A DNA stretch of 64,000 bases from Verrucomicrobiia bacterium. Its GTDB lineage: Bacteria; Verrucomicrobiota; Verrucomicrobiia; Limisphaerales; JADLHS01. The DNA is taken from the NCBI GenBank assembly GCA_026125285.1, contig JAHCLO010000003.1, positions 290,661 through 354,660 of the forward strand. The letters run 5' to 3'. Shown here in pieces: positions 53,019 through 60,834 of this stretch; positions within the stretch are counted from its first letter, which is position 1; each line of letters begins with the position of its first letter. The notes beneath the pieces were generated by a model. That model did no database searches and had not been told where the DNA came from. It was given only the letters and a program-made list of their open reading frames with translations. Position numbers and translations under genes: made by a program.

Positions 53019-53654
53019 TCAGTCGAGGCGCTTCACGCGGATGTTGCGATAGTGGATGGTGCTGCCCGGATCGTGGCCTTGCAGCGCAAACGTGCCTTCG
53101 CCGAGTTTACGTTCAAAGGGCCGGCCCGGCTGCGCGCCCTCGGGTTCAAAGTATTGCAGCACAATCTTGCCATCCACCTTCACGGTGACCGACTTGCCCT
53201 CGACAATGATCTCCTGCGTCCACCACTTGTTGTCTTGAGACAGCGACTGGCTGACATTCACGAGCCCGTAGAGACTGCCCGTCTTGATCCAGTCGCCTTG
53301 CGTGCAATTGACCTGCGACTCGAAGCCCGCGCGCGGCCAGTCGCGGGCTTGATATTTCGTGTGAAAATAGATGCCGCCATTCGAATTGGGCTCGGTCATG
53401 ACCTCGACTTTGAGGTGGAAGCTCTTGAACGGCTTCTCGTCGCCCACGTAGAACAAGTGACAACGCGGGCCGCTGGCCACGAACGCGCCGTCCACGATTT
53501 TCCAGGTATCGGGATTTTCCTCGGCTTTTTTCCAGCCATTGAAGGTCTTGCCGTCCATGAGCGAAGTGAATCCTGGCTCCACTTCAGCTTGAACCGCCGT
53601 CATGGCGGTGAATATCGCGGTGATGGTTAAGATGGAAACAAATTGTCGTCTCAT
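53019..53654 (-). CDS. DUF1080 domain protein (3-keto-disaccharide hydrolase-like), secreted
   Basis: A 211-residue exported protein from ATG 53654 with a signal peptide (FVSILTITAIFTAMTAVQA). Motifs are SLMDGKTFNGWKK, SNGGIYFHTKYQ, FESQVNC and TFALQGHDPGSTIHYRNIRVKRL. It is the third DUF1080 gene in the window and is not adjacent to the other two, so it is probably independently regulated. Frames extending to 53774 are unlikely because they lack a signal peptide. Confidence 0.92.
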   Translation of the reverse strand: MRRQFVSILTITAIFTAMTAVQAEVEPGFTSLMDGKTFNGWKKAEENPDTWKIVDGAFVASGPRCHLFYVGDEKPFKSFHLKVEVMTEPNSNGGIYFHTKYQARDWPRAGFESQVNCTQGDWIKTGSLYGLVNVSQSLSQDNKWWTQEIIVEGKSVTVKVDGKIVLQYFEPEGAQPGRPFERKLGEGTFALQGHDPGSTIHYRNIRVKRLD

Positions 53655-53914
53655 GGGCGGGAAACTACGCCGGTGAGGCCGGGTTCGCCAAGTGAAAACG
53701 CGACACTGAAAACGCGACATCATGACCGCTCCCCCCGATACCAGTTGTGGTGAAATGCGGAAACTCCGCTGCAAACTTCGCGCACCGAAGTTCAGATACT
53801 CCCAAAACTCGGATGACCACGAGCATCCGAACTCGCCCTGCGCGAGGCAGGAAAGCCGGTTGCGCCGACTTGCGTATTGAAGTCGGTGCTTCAGTCCGCT
53901 AACTTTCTCATGCT

Positions 53915-54157
53915 ATGAATTCGCAGCGGATTCGAGAACGTTGGCAGGGCGACACAAAGCCATTTGTGTTTCGATTGAGCGACGGCACCCGTGTGCCCGT
54001 GCTGCATCCTGATCTCATGATGATGCCACCCGGCATCGGGTTGATTATCGCTTACAGCAAAAACGGGGTCGTCACCCAGATTGACCCGCTGCATGTTGTT
54101 GCCATTGAAGAAGTCCCTCCCAGGAAAGCTAGAGCCAATGGCAAACACCGCCGCTGA
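53915..54157 (+). CDS. Small conserved protein of unknown function
   Basis: 80 residues from ATG 53915. The arrangement FVFRLSDGTRVPVLHPDLMMMPPG followed by PLHVVAIEEV is recognisable as a short family common in Planctomycetes and Verrucomicrobia (LxDGRxxxVxHPE pattern), usually one small beta barrel. No known function. It is 9 bp upstream of the leuC-type gene, so co-transcription is likely. Confidence 0.65.
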   Translation: MNSQRIRERWQGDTKPFVFRLSDGTRVPVLHPDLMMMPPGIGLIIAYSKNGVVTQIDPLHVVAIEEVPPRKARANGKHRR

Positions 54158-54166
54158 TTTTCTACC

Positions 54167-55543
54167 ATGACACTGACTGAAAAACTCCTCGCCTGCGCCG
54201 CCGGAAAAACTTCCGTGTCGGCCGGCGACAACATCTGGGTGAAGGCTGATGTCCTCATGACGCACGACGTGTGCGGACCGGGGACGATCGGCGTGTTCAA
54301 ACGCGAATTCGGCAAGGACGCCAAGGTCTGGGACAAGCAACGCGTCGTCATTATTCCCGACCACTACATTTTCACCGCCGACTCGAAGTCGAATCGCAAC
54401 GTGGACATTCTCCGCGAATTCTCCCGCGAGCAAGGGCTGCCCTATTTCTACGACGTCATTGACGACCCGAACGGCACGTGGAAGTACGATGCGGCCAAGG
54501 GCAACCTCAAGCGCCAATACGGTTCGAACTACGCCGGCGTTTGTCATGCGGCGTTGCCGGCCAAGGGCCACACACGACCCGGCGAAGTGTTGTTCGGCAC
54601 GGATTCGCACACCTGCATGGCAGGCGCGTTCAACGAATTTGCTACCGGCATCGGCAACACTGACGCCGGCTTCGTCATGGGCACGGGCAAGTTGCTCATC
54701 AAAGTGCCCGAGACGATGCATTTCCGCCTCGAAGGCAAGCTGCAACCCGGCGTGATGGCGAAGGACATCATCCTCCATTGCATCGGCGAGATCGGTTTCG
54801 ACGGTGCGACGTATCGCGCGATGCAGTTCGACGGTCCGGGCGTGGCGTCGCTCTCGATGGACGACCGCATGACGGTGGCGAACATGGCCATCGAAGCCGG
54901 CGGCAAGAACGGCATTTTCCCGTTCGACTCCCGCACGGCGGAATACGTGGACGCCCGCGTGAAACTCAACGGCACGATTTCCCGCTACGAGCCGGTGGAA
55001 CTCGATGCGGACCAGAAGTTCGTCTATGAACTCGTCGTGGACTTGTCGAAGCTCGAACCGACCGTCGCGTGTCATCCTGATCCGGGCCAGCGCAAGAAGG
55101 CCAAGGAGATGAGCAATGTAAAGCTCGACCGCGCTTACGTCGGCAGTTGCACGGGCGGTAAGACAAGTGACTTCGTGGAATTCGCCCGCGTGCTGCGCGG
55201 CAAGAAAGTTTCCATTGATACCTTCGGCGTGCCCGCGACACCCGACATCGTGCATGAGTTGCAGACCACGCGTTGGGGCAACGAAACCATCTGGCAGATT
55301 CTGGAAAACGCCGGTGTTCGCATGACGGAAAATGCCGGTTGCGCCGCGTGCCTCGGCGGTCCGGTGGATACCTTTGGCCGCATCAATCAAGCGGGTCTCA
55401 AGTGCATCAGCGCGACCAACCGCAATTTCCCCGGCCGCATGGGCGACAAAGAATCGCAAGTCTTCCTCGCCAGCCCGGCGACGGTCGCCGCGAGCGCCAT
55501 CACCGGCAAGGTGACCGACCCGCGCGAGTATTTGCCAAACTGA
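54167..55543 (+). CDS. leuC: 3-isopropylmalate / homoaconitate dehydratase large subunit
   Basis: A 458-residue aconitase-family large subunit (isomerisation in leucine synthesis or a related pathway). The cluster Cys residues lie in YVGSCTGGKTSDF and in AGCAACLGG (Cys pair). Other family segments are FGTDSHTCMAGAFNEFATGIGNTDAGFVMGTG and PGRMGDKESQVFLASPATVAASAITGKV. Length and end are typical of the LeuC2/HacA type. No small subunit (LeuD) is adjacent; the gene is followed 6 bp later by hicA, so it must pair with a distant gene. Homoaconitase is the alternative assignment. Confidence 0.9.
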   Translation: MTLTEKLLACAAGKTSVSAGDNIWVKADVLMTHDVCGPGTIGVFKREFGKDAKVWDKQRVVIIPDHYIFTADSKSNRNVDILREFSREQGLPYFYDVIDDPNGTWKYDAAKGNLKRQYGSNYAGVCHAALPAKGHTRPGEVLFGTDSHTCMAGAFNEFATGIGNTDAGFVMGTGKLLIKVPETMHFRLEGKLQPGVMAKDIILHCIGEIGFDGATYRAMQFDGPGVASLSMDDRMTVANMAIEAGGKNGIFPFDSRTAEYVDARVKLNGTISRYEPVELDADQKFVYELVVDLSKLEPTVACHPDPGQRKKAKEMSNVKLDRAYVGSCTGGKTSDFVEFARVLRGKKVSIDTFGVPATPDIVHELQTTRWGNETIWQILENAGVRMTENAGCAACLGGPVDTFGRINQAGLKCISATNRNFPGRMGDKESQVFLASPATVAASAITGKVTDPREYLPN

Positions 55544-55549
55544 GAAACG

Positions 55550-55795
55550 ATGAGTCGCGAAGAGAAATTGCTTGAGCGACTCCGCAATTCTCAACGAGAT
55601 AACAGTTGGGATTTCGGCGAATTGTGCCATCTTTTGCAGCGGCTTGGGTTTGAAATGCGCATTGCGGGCAGCCATCATTTCTTTCGGAAGGCAGGTGTTC
55701 GCGATGTCATTAACCTGCAACCCCGGGCTGGCGAGGCAAAGCCGTATCAAGTCCGGCAGGCGCGCGACGTGTTGAAGGCAAACGGAATGTTATGA
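55550..55795 (+). CDS. hicA: HicA family mRNA-interferase toxin
   Basis: 81 residues starting 6 bp after the dehydratase stop. The core FGELCHLLQRLGFEMRIAGSHHFFRKAGV carries the conserved GSHxxF catalytic His (His42), followed by a double-stranded-RNA-binding-like tail (VINLQPRAGEAKPYQVRQARDVL). It is longer at the N-terminus than many HicA proteins. The stop overlaps the hicB start by 4 bp (ATGA). Confidence 0.9.
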   Translation: MSREEKLLERLRNSQRDNSWDFGELCHLLQRLGFEMRIAGSHHFFRKAGVRDVINLQPRAGEAKPYQVRQARDVLKANGML

Positions 55796-56004
55796 ACACA
55801 AAATTTGAGATAGTGGTTTACTGGAGCGAGCCGGACGGTTGCTTTCTCGCCGAGGTGCCGGAATTGCCCAAGCTCATCACAGACGGAGCGACGCGGGTGG
55901 ACGCGCTTCGCAATGCCGAAAACATGATTGACGCCTACTTGAAGACCGCGCAGGAAGCGGGCTGGCAAATTCCTGAACCGCGCGGACGCATGGCGTTCGC
56001 TTGA
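55792..56004 (+). CDS. hicB: HicB family antitoxin (short form)
   Basis: 70 residues with the HicB N-terminal domain: FEIVVYWSEPDGCFLAEVPELPKLITDGATRVDALRNAENMID. There is no C-terminal helix-turn-helix or ribbon, so this is the short type. It overlaps hicA by 4 bp and abuts the next gene with no spacer. Confidence 0.9.
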   Translation: MNTKFEIVVYWSEPDGCFLAEVPELPKLITDGATRVDALRNAENMIDAYLKTAQEAGWQIPEPRGRMAFA

Positions 56005-56211
56005 ATGATGAATCCGCAAGCTGCTCTGGAGGCGCAGATCGCGCGTTATCGGGCGATGACGCCGGAGCAGCGCGTATTGACGGCGCTGCGCTTGCACGAG
56101 CTGGCCTGTGAGATGGCGCGGGTCGGGATTCGACGGCAAAATCCCAACGCCAATCCTCAAGAGGTCGAGCGCTTGTTGCATGAGCGACTCGAACTCGCTC
56201 GCGCCGCATGA
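56005..56211 (+). CDS. Small helical protein, partner of the nucleotidyltransferase
   Basis: 68 residues, helical and charged: QIARYRAMTPEQRVLTALRLHELACEMARVGIRRQNPNA. It starts directly after hicB and overlaps the following nucleotidyltransferase by 4 bp (ATGA). Small ORFs of this look regularly precede single-domain nucleotidyltransferases, where they behave like antitoxin-type partners. No family name is certain. Confidence 0.75.
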   Translation: MMNPQAALEAQIARYRAMTPEQRVLTALRLHELACEMARVGIRRQNPNANPQEVERLLHERLELARAA

Positions 56212-56780
56212 CGGAGCAGGAATTGTTGCTGGACTGTCTGCGACGGCTGAACAGCCAGAACATCGCTTACATGCTCACGGGCTCGATGGCCAGCAACGCC
56301 TGGGGCATCCCGCGCACCACCCACGATTTGGACTTCGTTGTCCAATTGCCACCGGCGCAGATCGCGAGCTTTGTCGCCGCCTTCCAATCCGAGGATTATT
56401 TTGTGGACGAGGCGATGGTGCGTTCCGCTTACCAACCGCCAAATCAATTCAATGTCCTTCACATTCCCTCCGCGCTGAAGGTGGATTTCTGGGTTCTGAA
56501 AGCCGATGTGTTCGAGCGCGAGATGTTTCGGCGGAAGGTGCAGGACACCTGGCTCGGGGAGCCGGTGTGGATTGCCACCGCGGAAGATGTTGTGCTTCAC
56601 AAACTGTTATGGAACCGATTGACTCCCTCGGACCGTCAATTGGGCGATGTTGCGGGGGTGGTGGCCGTTCAACAGGGGAAATTGGATCAAAACTATATGC
56701 GCCGGTGGGCGATTGAGTTAGGCGTGACGGCAGAACTGGAACAGGCGCTATCAGGCTCGTTACGCCCGAAACATACATGA
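56208..56780 (+). CDS. MNT-type nucleotidyltransferase
   Basis: 190 residues. The N-terminal nucleotidyltransferase core reads MLTGSMASNAWGIPRTTHDLDFVV: the GS motif and DxD acids. It is followed by a family-specific helical segment with DVFEREMFRRK and PVWIATAEDVVLHKLLWNR. This matches stand-alone MNT-like (AbiEii/DUF6036-type) proteins that often form toxin-antitoxin pairs with a small partner. It overlaps the small gene upstream and the carbamoyltransferase downstream by 4 bp each. Confidence 0.85.
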   Translation: MTEQELLLDCLRRLNSQNIAYMLTGSMASNAWGIPRTTHDLDFVVQLPPAQIASFVAAFQSEDYFVDEAMVRSAYQPPNQFNVLHIPSALKVDFWVLKADVFEREMFRRKVQDTWLGEPVWIATAEDVVLHKLLWNRLTPSDRQLGDVAGVVAVQQGKLDQNYMRRWAIELGVTAELEQALSGSLRPKHT

Positions 56781-58678
56781 GTCGCCCCGTCAGCATCCTC
56801 GGCATCTCGGCGTTTTATCACGACAGTGCTGCGTGCCTCGTGCGCGACGGGCAAATCATTGCGGCCGCCCAGGAGGAACGGTTCACGCGCAAGAAGCATG
56901 ACGCCAACTTTCCCAAGCACGCCGTCGAATACTGCCTGCGGGAGGGCGGACTCCAGCTCGCCGACCTGGAATACGTGGCGTTCTACGAAAAGCCATTTCT
57001 CAAGTTTGACCGGATTCTGCACAGCTATCTCGCCTACGCGCCGCGTGGCCTGAAAACTTTCCTGATGGCGATTCCGCTCTGGATTCGCGAGCGCGTCTGG
57101 ATGAAGACGCTGATTCAAGAAGAACTGGGATCCATGTCTGGTAGCCGCCGACGTGAGGAGGCGGAAAGCGTGGCAACCACCGACGCCCCGCCTCGTCACC
57201 TCGGCGGCTACAAAATCCTTTTTCCTGAACACCATGAGTCGCACGCGGCTTCGGCGTTTTTTCCATCGCCGTATCCCGAGGCGGCGTTTCTCACGGTGGA
57301 CGGCGTGGGCGAGTGGACGACCACGAGCTATGGCGCGGGCCGCGGGAATCAGATCGAGATGCTCGGTGAACTGCATTTCCCGCACTCGCTCGGGCTGCTG
57401 TATTCGGCGTTCACTTACTTCACGGGCTTCCGGGTCAATTCCGGTGAATACAAGCTCATGGGCCTGGCGCCCTACGGCGAGCCGAAATACGTGGATGTCA
57501 TCCTGCGCGAGTTGATTGATCTCAAGGAGGATGGCTCGTTCCGCCTCAACATGAAGTATTTCAACTACGGCGTCGGGTTGACGATGACCAACGCTGCTTT
57601 CGCCAAGTTGTTCGGTCGCCCGCCGCGCAAGCCGGAATCCAAACTCACGCAACACGACATGGATTTGGCGCGCTCGATTCAGGACGTGACGGAGGAAATC
57701 ATGTTTCGCATGGCGAAGCATGTGCGGCAGGAAACTGGATTGAAGAATCTCTGCCTTGCGGGTGGCGTGGCGTTGAACTGCGTGGCGAACGGAAAAATCC
57801 TCCGCGAAGGCATCTTCGACCACATCTGGATTCAACCCGCTGCGGGCGATGCGGGTGGCGCGCTCGGCGCGGCAATGTTTGCCTGGCATCAGGTGCTGGG
57901 CAATGAACGCGAGGCGGATGGCGTGCATGATTCCCAGCGCGGCTCGTATCTCGGCCCGGATTTTTCGCGCGATGAAATCCACGCTTATCTCACCAGCAAC
58001 AATATCCCTTTCACCGAGTTGAGCGATGCGGAGTTGCCGGAGAAAATCGCCGACCTCATCAAGGCTGAAAAAGTCATCGGCTGGTTTCACGGGCGGATGG
58101 AGTTTGGTCCGCGCGCACTGGGCGGGCGCAGCATCATCGGCGACGCGCAATCGCCCAAGATGCAGGAGGTGATGAATCTGAAGATCAAGTTCCGCGAGAG
58201 CTTTCGGCCGTTTGCGCCGAGTGTACTGCGTGAGAAGTGCGCGGAGTGGTTTGAGCTCAAGGAAGAAAGCCCCTACATGCTGCTCGTTGCGCCCGTGGCG
58301 AAATCCCGCCAGCGCGAGATGACAGCGGAGGAGCAAAAGCGGTTTGGCCTGGAAAAGTTGCTCGCCATCCGCTCCACCATTCCCGCCGTGACGCATGTGG
58401 ATTATTCCGCCCGGGTGCAGACGGTGACGGAGGATCACAATCCGATGTATTACCGGATGATCAAGAAGTTCGATGAGAAGTACGGCTGCCCGGTGATCAT
58501 CAACACGTCCTTCAATGTCCGCGGTGAACCCATCGTCGGCACGCCAGAACATGCCTACGTTTGCTTCATGCGAACGAACATGGACTATCTGTTGCTCGGG
58601 AACTTTCTCCTAGAGAAGAAGGACCAAAGTCCGCTCGACAAGGACATCAACTGGCTGAAGGAATTTGAGTTGGATTAA
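56777..58678 (+). CDS. Carbamoyltransferase (NodU/CmcH-like) with an in-frame palindromic insert
   Basis: 633 residues. It has the N-terminal Kae1/YrdC-like nucleotide domain (ILGISAFYHDSAACLVRDG, EERFTRKKHD, EHHESHAASAFF, DGVGEWTTTSYG, LCLAGGVALNCVANG) and the C-terminal carbamoyl-transfer domain (FHGRMEFGPRALGGRSIIGDAQ, FNVRGEPIVGTPEHAY). The family modifies sugars or secondary metabolites with carbamoyl phosphate. A 27-residue segment (about 117-143, SGSRRREEAESVATTDAP...) is absent from ordinary family members. It is encoded by a palindromic element that keeps the frame. The gene overlaps the nucleotidyltransferase by 4 bp. Confidence 0.93.
   Translation: MSRPVSILGISAFYHDSAACLVRDGQIIAAAQEERFTRKKHDANFPKHAVEYCLREGGLQLADLEYVAFYEKPFLKFDRILHSYLAYAPRGLKTFLMAIPLWIRERVWMKTLIQEELGSMSGSRRREEAESVATTDAPPRHLGGYKILFPEHHESHAASAFFPSPYPEAAFLTVDGVGEWTTTSYGAGRGNQIEMLGELHFPHSLGLLYSAFTYFTGFRVNSGEYKLMGLAPYGEPKYVDVILRELIDLKEDGSFRLNMKYFNYGVGLTMTNAAFAKLFGRPPRKPESKLTQHDMDLARSIQDVTEEIMFRMAKHVRQETGLKNLCLAGGVALNCVANGKILREGIFDHIWIQPAAGDAGGALGAAMFAWHQVLGNEREADGVHDSQRGSYLGPDFSRDEIHAYLTSNNIPFTELSDAELPEKIADLIKAEKVIGWFHGRMEFGPRALGGRSIIGDAQSPKMQEVMNLKIKFRESFRPFAPSVLREKCAEWFELKEESPYMLLVAPVAKSRQREMTAEEQKRFGLEKLLAIRSTIPAVTHVDYSARVQTVTEDHNPMYYRMIKKFDEKYGCPVIINTSFNVRGEPIVGTPEHAYVCFMRTNMDYLLLGNFLLEKKDQSPLDKDINWLKEFELD
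57141..57211 (+). repeat. 71-bp palindromic element inserted in frame in the carbamoyltransferase gene
   Basis: Left arm gtagccgccgacgtgaggag and right arm cctcgtcacctcggcggctac are inverted repeats of about 24 bases. The same family and length occur at 32311-32381. The surrounding protein continues undisturbed on both sides (ELG before, YKILFPEHHESHA after), so the insertion kept the frame. Confidence 0.85.
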
Positions 58679-58771
58679 GGACGCCAACGGCGATGGACTC
58701 TATTCCAGCGGACCTTGGCGGAACCAACGAGCGCATGGATTCAAGTTCCCGTGGGCGCCGGTTCAACCGAC

Positions 58772-59587
58772 TCAAAGCATTGCCTCCAGCCGTTCCATAA
58801 TGCGGGTCTTGCCAAGCGGTGACGAATCGCCGCGAGGTTGCCAGCGACGAATCCATCCAAGGAGCCCAGCACCGTGGATTGCTTCCTGGGCGGCTTGACG
58901 CAGCAGAGACTTGTTTAGGTATCCGGCCACAAAGGCTCGCAGAAACGCATCGGGAGCGCCTTGGTTCGCGCGCGCCAACGAGGTCGCGATCCCGGCAAGC
59001 TCCCGCGCCACGGCTTTGATGACTGGATAGCCGGGCTTGAAACCGTGTTCCAGATCGAAGGCCACAAGCCGGTCTCCGACGACAAAGAAGTGCTTGATCT
59101 GACCATGTTCATGAACGAGCAGCGGTTCCTTGAGTTCCATGGCGCGGCGGTGCCGGCGACTCAACGAGCCCCCCAACGCTTCAACCAACGCCAGTTTCGC
59201 CTCCATGGGCCGGCGTGCATCCGTCAGGGCTTCGGAGAGCAGCGGGGCTTCACAATACCCCAGCCAAAGCGCGGGCATCGCGATGCCCGCGGGCAAGGGA
59301 CGCGCGAAGTGCGGGATGACCTCGAAACCTTCGCGCTCCCAAAGCACAAGATTGAGTTTCTCCGTGGCGCAACGGATGGCCGCAGTGGCGCCCCGTTTGC
59401 CCTCAAGTACTCGCTCGGAGAAATGCTTCAAACCTTCGCGCACGCGGGAACGGCGCGGGCGATAGACTTTGAGCACCAGCGGCGGTTGCTCGCGCGGAAA
59501 ATAGTAGAGGACGTTGCCCGTGCCACCACGGCCTCCAGCCTGGAGGATTTCGGCGCCCGCGGGCAGCTTTGTCAGCGCAGGTGACAT
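58772..59587 (-). CDS. Kinase-like protein (LPS/InaA-type), first of a pair
   Basis: 271 residues from ATG 59587 (MSPALTKLPAGAEIL). The kinase-like residues are weak but ordered: a Gly-rich start, VLKVYRPRRSRVREGLKHF (Lys of the first lobe), a catalytic-loop-like LLVHEHGQIKHFFVVGDRLVAFDLEHGF (His/Asp and DLE) and a helical second lobe. This resembles LPS-core or InaA-type phosphotransferases. It is a paralog of the next gene with the same order of motifs, both on the minus strand. Substrate unknown; a polysaccharide or lipid is the inference from fold. Confidence 0.7.
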   Translation of the reverse strand: MSPALTKLPAGAEILQAGGRGGTGNVLYYFPREQPPLVLKVYRPRRSRVREGLKHFSERVLEGKRGATAAIRCATEKLNLVLWEREGFEVIPHFARPLPAGIAMPALWLGYCEAPLLSEALTDARRPMEAKLALVEALGGSLSRRHRRAMELKEPLLVHEHGQIKHFFVVGDRLVAFDLEHGFKPGYPVIKAVARELAGIATSLARANQGAPDAFLRAFVAGYLNKSLLRQAAQEAIHGAGLLGWIRRWQPRGDSSPLGKTRIMERLEAML

Positions 59588-59650
59588 CAGACTTGGCGCG
59601 CAACGGCAGACGTGTTTGCCCACCGGTTGGCGATGGCGCCAGGGATTGAT

Positions 59651-60502
59651 TCAGGCGTTGATGCGCTCCAACTGTTCACGAATCAAGCGGGCCACGCTGT
59701 ATTTGCTGGACGGTTTCCGGGCCTTGGCTTTGAAGGCACGGTCACAAGCCCGGCCAAAACGATGCAGCAGGTTGGGATGCCGCCAGAAGTAGTCATGGGC
59801 CTGGCGCAGGCGTTCCTTGACCGGGTAGTGGCGCACGGTTTCTTCGATCAATGGCCCACTAATTTCCGGGGGCGTGCTTTTCCGCAAGAACCACAGGTAT
59901 TGAATGATCTCATGGGATACATGCTGCGCCACCCGGCGCGGGCTGCGGAAAGCCATCTCGAAATCGAACCAGAGAAAACTGCCATCCGGCAGGATCATGA
60001 CGTGTTTGCCATCGCCGTTTTCATGGACGAGACGGGGCTCGCGTTCGCGGATGGCGATATCGTGCCGACGACTCCACTCCTGCAACCAGCGCCGGTAAAG
60101 CGCCAACCGCTCCCCAGCGGATTTGGATTGGTCGTTCAACCAATCAATCAACTTCGGTGCCGCCACGTACTCGAAGAGCAAGTAACCGCCCTCGGGACAA
60201 CCGGGAGCTTCGACACGGACCTCCGGATAAATATCGAACACCCGGAAGCCGTGCTTGCGCCAGAGTGCCAGACACTCCATTTCAACGCGCAGCCGGGTTT
60301 TGGGCATGTAGGAAGTCTGACCGGCCAGGAGGACATTTTCGAGACTCTTGGTGAGACACGAGAACCAGCCGCGACTGCCGTAATACACTTTCAGGACCGC
60401 GGTGCCGTCCCGGAACGGAATTTTGTAGAGATAATTCCCGTTCTGAAGGAGCAAGCAGGGCTTCAGGTCGGCGAATCGAATCACTTCATGGCTTCCGCTC
60501 AT
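59651..60502 (-). CDS. Kinase-like protein (LPS/InaA-type), second of a pair
   Basis: 283 residues from ATG 60502. Similar features: YLYKIPFRDGTAVLKVYYGSR (first-lobe Lys), then a catalytic-loop-like RLVHENGDGKHVMILPDGSFLWFDFEMAF with FDFE replacing the usual DFG. It lies 63 bp upstream of the previous gene in the same direction, suggesting one operon. The two proteins are about the same length, so this may be an old tandem duplication with divided roles. Function is inferred from fold-like motifs only. Confidence 0.7.
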   Translation of the reverse strand: MSGSHEVIRFADLKPCLLLQNGNYLYKIPFRDGTAVLKVYYGSRGWFSCLTKSLENVLLAGQTSYMPKTRLRVEMECLALWRKHGFRVFDIYPEVRVEAPGCPEGGYLLFEYVAAPKLIDWLNDQSKSAGERLALYRRWLQEWSRRHDIAIREREPRLVHENGDGKHVMILPDGSFLWFDFEMAFRSPRRVAQHVSHEIIQYLWFLRKSTPPEISGPLIEETVRHYPVKERLRQAHDYFWRHPNLLHRFGRACDRAFKAKARKPSSKYSVARLIREQLERINA

Positions 60503-60834
60503 CTGGCTAATTCTGTCAGTTTGCAGTCAATTGTTCCGTCCGCATCCACATCGCGCAAGAACGCAACGCATAAAGCCATTCCGACCGCAAGGTGTCAACG
60601 CCTGAACCGACGCCAACCGACGGGTGAAGCCGTTCCTGCGCGTGGTTCGCCCCAGGGCCGAGGCCCGCCGGCTGGGGATTTCCCGGGCTCAGATTGAACG
60701 AAGGGCGATCCGGCGGGTCGAAACAGAGTGCAAATCGAGGCGCTGCGGCAGGCGAAAAGCCCGCGCGGCGTAGCCGGATCGGCAGTGGCTTCAATACACT
60801 TCACCCCGGTGGATGAGCGGATCAATTGTAATCT
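60503..60834. other. Intergenic region between divergent kinase-like and phosphatase genes
   Basis: 332 bases, mainly GC-rich, with no supportable gene. The divergent arrangement means that promoters of both neighbours should be here; no clear operator or repeat is seen. Confidence 0.5.
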
